Shown here: positions 42,502-51,153 of the stretch, one piece after another | Layout of the letters: each line of letters starts with the position of its first letter | Numbering within the stretch: position 1 is the stretch's first letter | Assembly (NCBI GenBank): GCA_022760475.1 | Contig: JALEFZ010000078.1 | Location: 1-52,587 of the forward strand | Length of the DNA stretch: 52,587 nucleotides | Origin: Bacteroidia bacterium | Lineage (GTDB): Bacteria > Bacteroidota > Bacteroidia > J057 | Direction: 5' to 3' | The notes under the pieces: generated by a model | The model's database searches: none | What the model was told of the DNA's origin: nothing | The model's input: only the letters and a program-made list of their open reading frames with translations | Translations under genes and position numbers: made by a program

Positions 42502-42757
42502 AATGTTGAGGTTTTATAAGTTTTAATTCGAATGCTATGCAAGTTAGTTTGCAGTCCATGTTTCCATTAATGACTTTTTGCATCACTCCTGGGAGAATAT
42601 GATTTACTGCCAAAGGCCTCTATTCATCTCCCTGTATTTGTAAAATTTGCCAGAATGATGTTTTTGGAGAAAGGATACTGGATTTTCACCAAATCAAAAC
42701 TTATAACAAGCGGAAAAATCATTATTTTCGAATAGATTTCAGGATAAGAAATAGTCA

Positions 42758-44068
42758 ATGGAAGAGGCACAAAAAAAGAAATCATGGATCCGGACCCTGG
42801 CTGAACAAAGTTGGGAAGCCGAGCTGATTGTATCAGGTGTGGCCATTTTCGGTGCGCTCAGCCTCCCTGAGCAACTTGAAAACCTGATGGACTGGATGTT
42901 TGTCTACCTGCCGGACCAATTGCTCACCTATGGAGCCCTCCTGGTATTATACCTTTACTTTGGCATTCAGGTATTGATTGCAGGCTTTTTGATCCACTTT
43001 GGCCTCAGGGTTACATGGATCGGTTTTGTTGGGCTCTTGTCTGTCTATCCAGATGGGTTTACCCGTGTACCCATGTATAGTGACGATTTTAATGAAAAAT
43101 TGAAAAAGGATTTTCCCAGCCTGGAAACCTATGTTCAAAAACTGGATGATGCCGCAAGCCTTGTTTTTGCTTCTACCAATACTGCTATACTATCCCTTTT
43201 CTCATTCTGCTTTACAGGGACCATATTTATACTAATTGCATTCCTCATCAACTCTTTTTTCCCTCAACTGAGTATTCGCCTTATCCTGATTGTTTTCTTT
43301 AGTGTTATTATGATTCCATCTATTCTTTCATCGGTATTGCATATCAAATTTCTTAGGGATCATGAAATTGTCAAAAAAATACATTACCCTTTATATCTGA
43401 TATTCTCCAAAGTCGTCCTCAATGTTGCATTTAGGCCATTAAATTATCTCATACTTACTTTTTACTCCCATGTGAAGATTCAAAACTTCATTTTTACCTT
43501 CCTCATAGTATCATTTCTACTAGGATTATTCGGAGGAGGAAGATTGGCCAACTCAAGCCTGGCCCATTTCAGGCAAGAAGATTACTTTGAAAAAAGCCGC
43601 AAGCCCAACAATGCCTCTCCCAATTTCTATGGAGATGAAAAGGATCAGGACCAGATTGTACTCAACGCCATCCTTCCTTCCCAAAAGGTTGAATACCCTT
43701 ATCTGGAAGTATTTCTTCCAAGGCTCCAAAGAGAGAGAAAAGCATGGAAAGCCAGTTGTGGCACATACGAGGAGGACTCCAGTCTTTCTGATGAGGAAAA
43801 TACCACTGCCAGACAAGCATTTAAGCTCGAATGTCTCAGGAATTTCCAGGAATTCTATATTGATGATAGCCTGGTGCAGGTGATAGACATTTCTTACACC
43901 CGAAAACTTGAACCGTATCAACGTGGCATAAGTTTTACCATTGACTTGGAAAAACTGGCAAAAGGTCCCCATACCCTAAAGATTAAAAAGCAATATTTCT
44001 TAGAAAATGGGGAAGCCAAAACGATCATTATTCCGTTTCTTTATGTACCTCAATCTATAAACAGGTAA
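42758..44068 (+). CDS. Uncharacterised multi-span membrane protein
   Basis: A 436-residue protein without a signal peptide. At least five hydrophobic segments are visible: about 28-45, 55-95 (one or two), 143-168, 170-196, 215-235 and 240-260. The C-terminal third (about 262-436) is a hydrophilic domain with two cysteines (SCGTYEED, LECLRNF) and beta-like endings (PHTLKIKKQYFLEN). The N-terminus KSWIRTLAEQSWEAELIVSG recurs in unnamed Bacteroidota proteins as far as I recall. A lipocalin-like lipoprotein starts 18 bp later, so they may act together. No function is predicted. Confidence 0.6.
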   Translation: MEEAQKKKSWIRTLAEQSWEAELIVSGVAIFGALSLPEQLENLMDWMFVYLPDQLLTYGALLVLYLYFGIQVLIAGFLIHFGLRVTWIGFVGLLSVYPDGFTRVPMYSDDFNEKLKKDFPSLETYVQKLDDAASLVFASTNTAILSLFSFCFTGTIFILIAFLINSFFPQLSIRLILIVFFSVIMIPSILSSVLHIKFLRDHEIVKKIHYPLYLIFSKVVLNVAFRPLNYLILTFYSHVKIQNFIFTFLIVSFLLGLFGGGRLANSSLAHFRQEDYFEKSRKPNNASPNFYGDEKDQDQIVLNAILPSQKVEYPYLEVFLPRLQRERKAWKASCGTYEEDSSLSDEENTTARQAFKLECLRNFQEFYIDDSLVQVIDISYTRKLEPYQRGISFTIDLEKLAKGPHTLKIKKQYFLENGEAKTIIIPFLYVPQSINR

Positions 44069-44086
44069 AGTAATTTGGCAGAATTC

Positions 44087-44500
44087 ATGAAAAATTTCCT
44101 AAAATATATTCTTCTAGCTTCATTTTGCCTGGGATTTCTATCCTGCGACAACGATTCACCGGAGACCATGGAAGAGTTCCTGACCTTTCGGGTATGGAGG
44201 CCATTCCAGTTAGAAGCCCCTGATGCCACCCAGGATCAGATCACTAATTACCAGAATTTGCTGGCTGAGATGAGAATCAGCTACATGGAGGATGGAACCT
44301 ATACCATTGACTTTATCAATGATCTGGCAACGGATCAATCAGGAACATGGTCCCTAAGGGACACAGATTCTACCCTTACGATGGATGCGGGTTCATCCAT
44401 CGAAAAAGTTCTCAAAGTCGAAGACATCCAATCCATTTCTTTTGTCTATGCTACCACGGACAGCATTGGAGCTGTAAGGGTGTTTTGCGTAGCAGAATAA
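44087..44500 (+). CDS. Lipocalin-like lipoprotein
   Basis: A 137-residue lipoprotein (lipobox LGFLSC). The mature chain resembles a short lipocalin-like domain: FLTFRVWRPFQLE at the first strand, MEDGTYTIDF, GTWSLRDTDSTLTMD, and a last strand VRVFCVAE. The W-R/GTW-like spacing is typical of lipocalin-like lipoproteins in this phylum. It is probably co-transcribed with the membrane protein upstream. It ends exactly where the convergent beta-barrel gene ends. The ligand is unknown. Confidence 0.7.
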   Translation: MKNFLKYILLASFCLGFLSCDNDSPETMEEFLTFRVWRPFQLEAPDATQDQITNYQNLLAEMRISYMEDGTYTIDFINDLATDQSGTWSLRDTDSTLTMDAGSSIEKVLKVEDIQSISFVYATTDSIGAVRVFCVAE

Positions 44501-45271
44501 TTACTCTCGCGCAAATATGGGAGGAAAGCGGATGGATATACCCATCTCAGCATAGTAGTAAGCTTGGGAGAGGAAATTACCATATCCTCCTGAAAGATCC
44601 AGTTGGATATCGTTGGTAAGCATGTAGGTTACTCCCCCATCAAACTGAATCAGTTGGCCCAACTCGCTCTGATTGCCTCCGACTTCGACATAGCCTGCCA
44701 GTTCACCCGTAAAGCTATTGACCAGAGCAAGTCTGAAAAAGCCATAAGGTGTCCATCCAAAATTATTCATATCAAGCCCAAAGTTGGTCACAAGATTGAG
44801 CGTGGAACTTAGGCTATTATCTGTGCTTATGAATGCATAAGGCCTAACCAGTCTGGGTTGAAAGGCATCACTCACCCAGGGGGTTGCCCAAATCATTTCC
44901 AGGGCTATGGCAGGTAAACTTCCTTTATTCTCAGTGAATCGGTACCTGAAGCCAATATCTGTCAAGGCAATTTGATCAATTCTCGGAATTCTAAGTCTCC
45001 CGAAACCATTCTCCTGAAAGGTAAGAAAAGCCCTGATTTCAAGTGCTTCTGACAGGCCTACTCGCAACAATTGGGGATAGGCAGTGAAGCCTTCCCTGGA
45101 TTGGGGGAAAGCCTGATACAGCACCCCACTCTCCCAGGCGACCATGCCTTTTCCCATGCTATATGGACCGTAGAACAATCCTGGCCTACCCGAACGGTAT
45201 ACCTCTGTGTATTGAGCCATGGCTTGAGTCAAAGAAAACATCAAGCAAAGGGAAAATAGGAGATAACGCAT
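44501..45271 (-). CDS. Outer-membrane transporter-like beta-barrel (MetA phenol-degradation-like)
   Basis: A 256-residue protein with a signal peptide (about 1-20) and alternating beta strands with many Gly/Tyr/Phe ends. The order of strands (KGMVAWESGVLYQAF, LLRVGLSEALEIRAF, DIGFRYRFTENKGSLPAIAL, VTNFGLDMNNFGWTPYGFFR, DGGVTYMLTNDIQLDLSGGYG) matches the MetA-pathway phenol-degradation-like barrel (PF13557) seen in many outer membranes. It is a single gene. The start is the ATG at 45271. Confidence 0.8.
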   Translation of the reverse strand: MRYLLFSLCLMFSLTQAMAQYTEVYRSGRPGLFYGPYSMGKGMVAWESGVLYQAFPQSREGFTAYPQLLRVGLSEALEIRAFLTFQENGFGRLRIPRIDQIALTDIGFRYRFTENKGSLPAIALEMIWATPWVSDAFQPRLVRPYAFISTDNSLSSTLNLVTNFGLDMNNFGWTPYGFFRLALVNSFTGELAGYVEVGGNQSELGQLIQFDGGVTYMLTNDIQLDLSGGYGNFLSQAYYYAEMGISIRFPPIFARE

Positions 45272-45400
45272 CAATTCGTTTTTTGAGATATTAAAAGAAG
45301 CCGTAGCAATTTATGACATTCCCTCCGAAGCTGGAAGGGTATGTATGAAATTAGACATTCAATAATAATACCTCAAAGGCCTTAATAAGGGTGTAATAAA

Positions 45401-45422
45401 AAAACCCCTCCTAAGGGAGGGG
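45401..45422 (-). terminator. Intrinsic terminator of the NlpC/P60 gene
   Basis: CCCCTCC (45405-45411) pairs with GGAGGGG (45416-45422). On the minus strand a T-run follows (A-run 45398-45404). It lies 32 bp after the gene stop. Confidence 0.85.
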
Positions 45423-45453
45423 CGATGTATTTGGTTGGATAATATTTCTTTTA

Positions 45454-46458
45454 TCAATTTCTCTTCATCAGGTTGCCCTGCTTCATCAGGTGCTGGCTAT
45501 CTGTAGAAGTTTTCTTTTCCTTTTCTACGGCTGCAATGCGCTTGATGTTTGCCAATTCAACAGACGAAAGTTCCTTGATAACCTTCTTCTTGTTTTTCTC
45601 CTTGTCTAATTCCCTGTACCAGTCTTGCATGCCAAAGTACCTTTGAAGGGAAGCGGAGGTAAACTCAAATCCATGACGAGCAAGGATTTCGTATTTCATA
45701 AGACTGAGCCTTTCAGCCTCCATTTTTCTTAGCTCGGCAAGTGTAAGGTCTCTTTGAGAGGCCTCGGGGAACCTGCCAGGAAATGGAACAGTAGAAATGG
45801 CTTTCTTTTTCTCTTTGTATTCTATAATGTCTTTTTCGATTTTCAGAGCCTCTTTGGTGCCTTTCTTTGCAGATTTCTTCACCATTTTGGTTTCCTTTCT
45901 GTCTCTGAACTTATCGACCTTGCTGTTTGGGACATCCCTAACTTCTTTCTCAATCCTGATTACCACAGGAGCTTCATCTATGCTGGGAGCAGAATTATCA
46001 TCCCAAAGCCTTTTGGCTGAGTGATACCTGGACTTCCAGTAAGACTCAGAAAGAGAGGAGATAATCACTCCCTTGGAAGTAGTAGAGTGAATAAACTCCA
46101 CCTTGTTTTTCTTGGCGTAGGTAACTAATCCTACATGGTTGACTTTTCCTTTTTTGGCGAAAAAGATCAGGTCTCCTTTTTTGATGTTCTTTTTTGAAAC
46201 TTCGAATCCCAGCTTTTGCTGTGAGCTTGAAACCCTTGGCAGGTCGAAAGAAGCTGCTGCGAAACTTTTAACCATTAAACCTGAGCAATCGAAACCTTTT
46301 TTAGATATTCCTCCATATTTGTAGGGAACCCCAAGATATGATTTAGCTTTCTTGATTACCTTATCCATATCTTTTGCCGGGATGAGGTCGTGTGCCTGTG
46401 AAAGCAGGGGAAAAAATATCAGGCTAATTAGGGCTGTAATTGTAATAAGTTTTTTCAT
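45454..46458 (-). CDS. Secreted NlpC/P60 peptidase with C-terminal YARHG domain
   Basis: A 334-residue secreted cell-wall endopeptidase. After the signal peptide (about 1-22) comes an NlpC/P60 domain (about 30-150) with catalytic Cys58 in FDCSGL, His108 in NHVGLV and His124 in FIHST, which cleaves D-Glu-diaminoacid bonds in peptidoglycan. A lysine/glutamate-rich linker (about 165-235) leads to a YARHG domain (about 241-312) with ILARHGFEF and YFGMQDWY. The linker may contact peptidoglycan or the outer membrane. The start is the ATG at 46458, as a longer frame (to a TTG at 46500) only adds positively charged residues. It is single and has its own terminator. Confidence 0.9.
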   Translation of the reverse strand: MKKLITITALISLIFFPLLSQAHDLIPAKDMDKVIKKAKSYLGVPYKYGGISKKGFDCSGLMVKSFAAASFDLPRVSSSQQKLGFEVSKKNIKKGDLIFFAKKGKVNHVGLVTYAKKNKVEFIHSTTSKGVIISSLSESYWKSRYHSAKRLWDDNSAPSIDEAPVVIRIEKEVRDVPNSKVDKFRDRKETKMVKKSAKKGTKEALKIEKDIIEYKEKKKAISTVPFPGRFPEASQRDLTLAELRKMEAERLSLMKYEILARHGFEFTSASLQRYFGMQDWYRELDKEKNKKKVIKELSSVELANIKRIAAVEKEKKTSTDSQHLMKQGNLMKRN

Positions 46459-46953
46459 TTCCTTCTTAGTCTTTTTTCTAAACTTACGAAGATTTATCAA
46501 TAGGTAGTCGGTTCAAAGACCTTTATTTAACTTGCGTGTTGCACCAAATGCTATTCGTGTAAGAATTTTATTTTTATAGTATTCTACAATATTCCTTTTA
46601 CAAATCTATTTATGCTCTGGTAGCTTACAAAAGTCCAATTTCAGGCATATTCACCTAAGCAAAAATACCAGTATAATTCTTCATGTAATGGAACGAAAAA
46701 TCCTGGTATATATTGAGGGCTATCCCCCTTTCTCTTCAAATGTTAAATGAATAGAAATCCAGCAAGAACTCATTCAAAATTCTTAATTTATTCACGCTCA
46801 TTGTTCTGGAAATTGTGTTTAGCATCAAAACAGAACTTAACAACAATTACGATAAACAGAGCCGTGAACTGCTTGGTTTTTAAAACCACCTGGCCCATTG
46901 CCTGAGGCTCTTCACACAATTTGTTAAGCCCTTCCTTCCCACAAGGATAGGGC
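46459..46953. other. 495-bp gene-free stretch
   Basis: An AT-rich stretch between two leftward genes. The only structure I see is the hairpin at its right end (46926-46955). No promoter matches TAnnTTTG for the NlpC/P60 gene. Confidence 0.45.
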
Positions 46954-46955
46954 TT
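46926..46955 (-). terminator. Weak hairpin at the end of the next gene
   Basis: AAGCCCT (46926-46932) and AGGGCTT (46949-46955) pair; the hairpin overlaps the stop codon of the gene at 46954-47601 (46954-46956). No T-run follows, so it is a weak terminator or a 3' end stabiliser. Confidence 0.35.
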
Positions 46956-47601
46956 AATTCCTTGTCCATGCGACCTTACTAGGCAAAATATCCAGCATTG
47001 GAAGTCCCCTGAAGATCAAACCCACTTCAAGCCCGGGATAAAGATTCGAATTGCCAAACATCATACTTCCTCTTGCAAAGAAAGAAACTGGCAACATATA
47101 GGCGGAAATCTTATAATCCTGGGCGAGCGCAAGCGCCACTACAGGCAGAGTCCTAACACTCCCTCCCAGTTCTGTGCGATCGGATGCCTGAGAGCCATCT
47201 CCCGCAGTAGAATACAGCATGAAGGCAGCACCACCAGTTACATCCAGACGGATGGCTGTCCTACCGAAGGTCGAACGATGATGAATATTCCGATAACCTG
47301 CCTCAAGGCGAAAAAATACTGCATTGTGGTCATTCGAGGCGGTGTAAAAACCAAGAGAAGGCTGGGTGATCAACTGCGTAGAACGGGTGCGGTTATAACC
47401 GCCATTCTTGGTCGGAACTTCTCTACGATTCTCCCAAATGAGGATGGGATAATCCAGGCCAATGTTAAAACCCGGATGAACTACAGCATCTCCAAAGTAG
47501 CTAATCGTGATACCAGCATTGGAAGGAAGCATGGTTCTCTGTCCAAATAAAAGACCTGCATTGATCCCAAACAGGAAAAGAATAAGCCAAAATCGTTTCA
47601 T
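46954..47601 (-). CDS. Uncharacterised exported protein, probable small beta-barrel
   Basis: A 215-residue protein with a signal peptide (about 1-20) followed by amphipathic strands: NAGITISYFGDAVVHPGFNIGLDYPIL, THNAVFF-like RLEAGYR, TAIRLDVTGGAAFMLY, LPVSFFARGSMMFG and YPGLEVGLIFRGLP. The pattern suggests an outer-membrane barrel of about eight strands. It does not match a family I know. It is a single gene. Confidence 0.6.
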   Translation of the reverse strand: MKRFWLILFLFGINAGLLFGQRTMLPSNAGITISYFGDAVVHPGFNIGLDYPILIWENRREVPTKNGGYNRTRSTQLITQPSLGFYTASNDHNAVFFRLEAGYRNIHHRSTFGRTAIRLDVTGGAAFMLYSTAGDGSQASDRTELGGSVRTLPVVALALAQDYKISAYMLPVSFFARGSMMFGNSNLYPGLEVGLIFRGLPMLDILPSKVAWTRN

Positions 47602-47963
47602 GCCTTTAAGTTAGGAGAAATTTACCCATTCAGTAAAGGCCTAAATTGATAAAATGCCAAGAGGACAACTTTAATTGTCCCCTTAGCCAATATCCTGACT
47701 TGTGTGTACTTGATTTTATTTTGAGTCCTTTAATGTCTCTATTCTCCACCTCCCCTACCAGATCCCAGGCCTCTGGATATCTCCACTCCAATTGGCTCAC
47801 TATTTAACCCAAGTTTCCAAGACTTATTTGCCCCCCTGAACCTGCCAGGACATCAAATTCATCATTTATTACATCTTACCCAATAATACTTTATCAAAAA
47901 AATTTACCTGCAATACTTTTCATAACCATTAGCTAAAGAAAAAAGGATAACGAAAAATAAGGC
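47602..47963. other. 362-bp gene-free stretch
   Basis: It contains a short hairpin (GGACAA 47663-47668 with TTGTCC 47675-47680) about 60-80 bp upstream of the exported-protein gene, otherwise pyrimidine-rich sequence with nothing that I can assign. Confidence 0.4.
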
Positions 47964-48692
47964 CTATGGTATGATAAATTTCCTGCTATTCAACTTTCCT
48001 TGTGTCTCCATGGAGGAATTAACGATGTAAACCCCCGATTGTAAATGCCCTGTTTTTAGTTTCAAGTCCGATTTCCCCGCTTTGACCTTGACATGATGAG
48101 TTGAAACCAAAAAGCCATTCCAATTCCAGACTTCAAAGCCAATCTTCCGATCTGTAAGGTTCTTTTTTACATATACCAAGACTTCATTTCCCTTCGAATT
48201 GGAAGAGAGCGCATAGTCAAAACTGGCTGTATTGGAATTGATAAGTATAGGTGGGGAATAGGTAAACTCGCCGTTCTGACTTACTTTTTTTAACCGATAA
48301 TTGGCTTCCCCTTGTCTTTGGAGGGAGTCTATGAATGAGTAAGAGTGGAAGCTACCATCCTGCTTTCCGTAGTTCAAACTTCCCAATGACAGGAAATCTT
48401 TTCCATTGGTGCTTTTCTCTATTTCAAAATGCCTAAAAGATTCATCTGCCCTGTCTAACCAACTCAACCTGACCCCATTCTCCAGAGGTGTGCCGGATAA
48501 TGTAACAAATCCAAGTGGTGTGGGACTGTTGAGTTCAACATTTGTGGATGAAGTTTTTCCTGTCTCCTCCCACACACTATTTTTAAGTAAATAAATGCAG
48601 GAAGCCACAAAAACGGAGAACATGATAAAACTTCCTAGGCCAAGTTTCAGAGAGTTTTTCTGACGCTGGGTATTCTTTGGGGAATTATTCAT
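47964..48692 (-). CDS. FN3-like surface protein with T9SS-like C-terminus and unusual N-terminus
   Basis: A 242-residue protein. Residues 17-37 form one hydrophobic segment, preceded by 16 charged/polar residues and containing VASC, so it is either a signal anchor or a lipoprotein with a long n-region. Residues about 60-155 resemble the FN3-like module common in T9SS cargo (GVRLSWLDRADESFRHFEIEKSTNGKDF, then YRLKKVSQNGEFTYS). The end (about 165-242, LQSGVYIVNSS... RKFIIP) is like the last strands of a T9SS sorting domain, but lacks the usual VYPNP start. It is divergent from the helicase gene. Confidence 0.6.
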   Translation of the reverse strand: MNNSPKNTQRQKNSLKLGLGSFIMFSVFVASCIYLLKNSVWEETGKTSSTNVELNSPTPLGFVTLSGTPLENGVRLSWLDRADESFRHFEIEKSTNGKDFLSLGSLNYGKQDGSFHSYSFIDSLQRQGEANYRLKKVSQNGEFTYSPPILINSNTASFDYALSSNSKGNEVLVYVKKNLTDRKIGFEVWNWNGFLVSTHHVKVKAGKSDLKLKTGHLQSGVYIVNSSMETQGKLNSRKFIIP

Positions 48693-48853
48693 CTATCAAA
48701 GACTTTCTTCAAATGAATATCAATGTCCCAGATCTATCAACTTTAGCCCTGCTACATTCTTACCTGAATTAGTTTTTAGGCCATGATGCAGAAATTTTCA
48801 TTTTGACCATTCAGGAAGGGGGAAAAAGCGGGAATCCACATATATTTATACCC

Positions 48854-51037
48854 ATGGGTAAAATAGAACTCAATGAAGAAGCTGCTCTTGCAGCGCAGTA
48901 CATCAATACCACCAATCGCCATATTTTCCTTACAGGTAAAGCAGGGACAGGCAAAACGACCTTCTTGCGCTACATTGTAAGGAATACTTTTAAAAATACA
49001 GTGATTGCTGCCCCAACCGGTATTGCCGCCATCAACGCAGGTGGCGTTACCCTCCATTCCCTCCTCCAACTACCATTTGGAGCATTCATTCCTGAAAATA
49101 TTCCCTTCCAGGATCAACTATCCGTACGGCTCAATACACCTGAAAGCCTTGGTAGAGGAAACCGTTTCAGAGCGGAGAAAAGAATCCTGCTCAACCAGAT
49201 GGAACTGCTCATCATTGACGAGGTGAGTATGCTACGGGCAGATATGCTGGATTGCATTGATATGCAGTTGCGCTCAGTCCGTCGCAAGGCCCAGATTCCC
49301 TTTGGAGGGGTTCAATTGTTATTCATTGGAGACCTTATGCAGTTGCCGCCTGTTGTGAAGGACGATGAATGGGCCTACCTCCACAAATATTACAAAAGTC
49401 CATTTTTCTTTGAATCTCATGCCTTAAAAAGAGCTGCCCCTATTACCATTGAACTCACCAAGATTTACCGCCAAAATGAACAGGAGTTCATCGACTTGCT
49501 CAATCGCTTGCGCAACAACCAGCAACAGCCCAAGGACATCGAGTGGCTAAACTCATTCTACAAAAGTGATTTTCAGGCTCCTGGATATATTTACCTAACC
49601 ACCCACAATGTAAAAGCTGATGCCCTTAACAAAGCCCAATTGGAAAAGCTCAAAGGCAGAAGTATGGTTTTTGAGGCAGAAGTCGATGGAGATTTCCCAA
49701 ACAATATGTACCCCATTCCAGAGAAAATGAAGCTCAAAAAAGGGGCGCAGGTAATGTTCATCAAAAATGACCCCAGCGGAGATGGTCAATTCTTCAATGG
49801 AAAAATTGGAAAGGTCAAAGAACTTGGTAAAAATAAATTGATCGTAGGCTTTGAAGATGGAGAAGAGGTGGATGTAGATAAATATGAATGGCAAAATATC
49901 CGCTACGAAATCAATCCGGAAAACAACCAGGTTGAAGAAGTGGAATTGGGAAGATTTATCCATTATCCTATAAAATTGGCATGGGCTGTTACCGTCCACA
50001 AAAGCCAGGGGCTCACCTTCGAAAAAGCCGTCATTGATGTGGCCGATAGCTTCGCCCCAGGGCAGTTGTACGTTGCCCTTTCGCGCCTTACATCCCTGGA
50101 TGGTTTGGTTCTATCATCTCCGATTCCGCAGCGCCCACCCGCCATCAGTTCTTCCCTGATAGAATTTGTGAGTGAGTTCGAAGAATTTGCTGGCCTACAA
50201 GACAAGGTCACAGGGGAGCAGGAGGCATATCTACGGAATTTTGGGACCAGGGCCTTCAACTTCGGAGGGCTAAAGGAAAGTTATGGCAAGCATGTAAGCA
50301 GTTTCAACAAGTCGGAAAACCGTTCGCAAAAGCAGCAATATCTCCCGGCCAGTCAGGAACTTTATACGGAGCTTGAAAAACTGGTTCCCATTGGTCATAC
50401 CTTCATCAAACAACTTTGGCAGATCATTGATGAGAAGCAAGGTCTGGCGATACTTGCAGAAAGGAGCCAGAAAGCCCAGGATTACTTTGAACCAAAGTTC
50501 CTGTCTTTTTTGAGGCAAATTCAAAAGATCCGCAATACGGTTGCCGGGCAAAGAGGCCTAAAAACCTACAAGGAAGAATTGGAAGAACTGGAGGAAGAAT
50601 TCAAGGATCAAATCCGACGAATGGCCAAATACAGCATTCTGGTCAATGAAAGCTCTAAAGGCAAAATGCCTGAGCTGGAGACCCTCAGGGCATGGGAATT
50701 GAAAACTAAGTTGAATGAACGCCCCAAGGTAAAAAAGATTTCTACTGCCGAGCAGAGCCTTGCCTTATATCATGAAGGCATGTCCCCAAAAGAAATTGCT
50801 CAAAAGCGAGACCTCACTGAAGGGACCATTTTCAGGCACCTGGGCAGCTTTGTAGAAAAAGGAGAGTTGGAAATCAAAGAGTTGATCCCCAAAGCCAGGA
50901 TTGCACTCATCCTAAGAACCCTCAGGGCGCATCCCGGCCAAAAGACCAGCATCATTAAGTCCATTCTGGGGGATGAAGCCAGCTTTGACGAGATCAGATT
51001 GGTCATTGCCCATGAAAAGGCTAAAAAGGGTGAATAA
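48854..51037 (+). CDS. Pif1-like superfamily 1B helicase with C-terminal helix-turn-helix
   Basis: A 727-residue 5'-3' DNA helicase. Walker A is GKAGTGKTT (28-36), motif Ia AAPTGIAAINAGG, Walker B LIIDEVSM (119-126), motif III FIGDLMQLPPV, and motif VI LAWAVTVHKSQGLTFEKAVID with LYVALSRLTSLDGL. This matches Pif1/RecD-like helicases. The C-terminal 150 residues include a coiled-coil (YKEELEELEEEFKDQIRR) and a helix-turn-helix of the RQC/HTH_40 kind (TAEQSLALYHEGMSPKEIAQKRDLTEGTIFRHLG). The ATG at 48854 is used; a TTG-started frame would add 17 residues. It probably resolves G-quadruplexes or replication forks; no context is informative. Confidence 0.9.
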   Translation: MGKIELNEEAALAAQYINTTNRHIFLTGKAGTGKTTFLRYIVRNTFKNTVIAAPTGIAAINAGGVTLHSLLQLPFGAFIPENIPFQDQLSVRLNTPESLGRGNRFRAEKRILLNQMELLIIDEVSMLRADMLDCIDMQLRSVRRKAQIPFGGVQLLFIGDLMQLPPVVKDDEWAYLHKYYKSPFFFESHALKRAAPITIELTKIYRQNEQEFIDLLNRLRNNQQQPKDIEWLNSFYKSDFQAPGYIYLTTHNVKADALNKAQLEKLKGRSMVFEAEVDGDFPNNMYPIPEKMKLKKGAQVMFIKNDPSGDGQFFNGKIGKVKELGKNKLIVGFEDGEEVDVDKYEWQNIRYEINPENNQVEEVELGRFIHYPIKLAWAVTVHKSQGLTFEKAVIDVADSFAPGQLYVALSRLTSLDGLVLSSPIPQRPPAISSSLIEFVSEFEEFAGLQDKVTGEQEAYLRNFGTRAFNFGGLKESYGKHVSSFNKSENRSQKQQYLPASQELYTELEKLVPIGHTFIKQLWQIIDEKQGLAILAERSQKAQDYFEPKFLSFLRQIQKIRNTVAGQRGLKTYKEELEELEEEFKDQIRRMAKYSILVNESSKGKMPELETLRAWELKTKLNERPKVKKISTAEQSLALYHEGMSPKEIAQKRDLTEGTIFRHLGSFVEKGELEIKELIPKARIALILRTLRAHPGQKTSIIKSILGDEASFDEIRLVIAHEKAKKGE

Positions 51038-51153
51038 GATAGCTCTGATTCACTATCCGAAATTTTCACATAAACCAAAGGTAAATCCGAGCATTTTTTT
51101 TAAATTCCCATAAGACTTCTTGCCTGTATTTCTCCTAATTATTTTAATTTTTC

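Noticed and set aside
48854..51037. Pif1-like helicase as part of a mobile element
   Set aside because: No integrase, relaxase, repeat ends or tRNA lies near it, and the flanks are ordinary.
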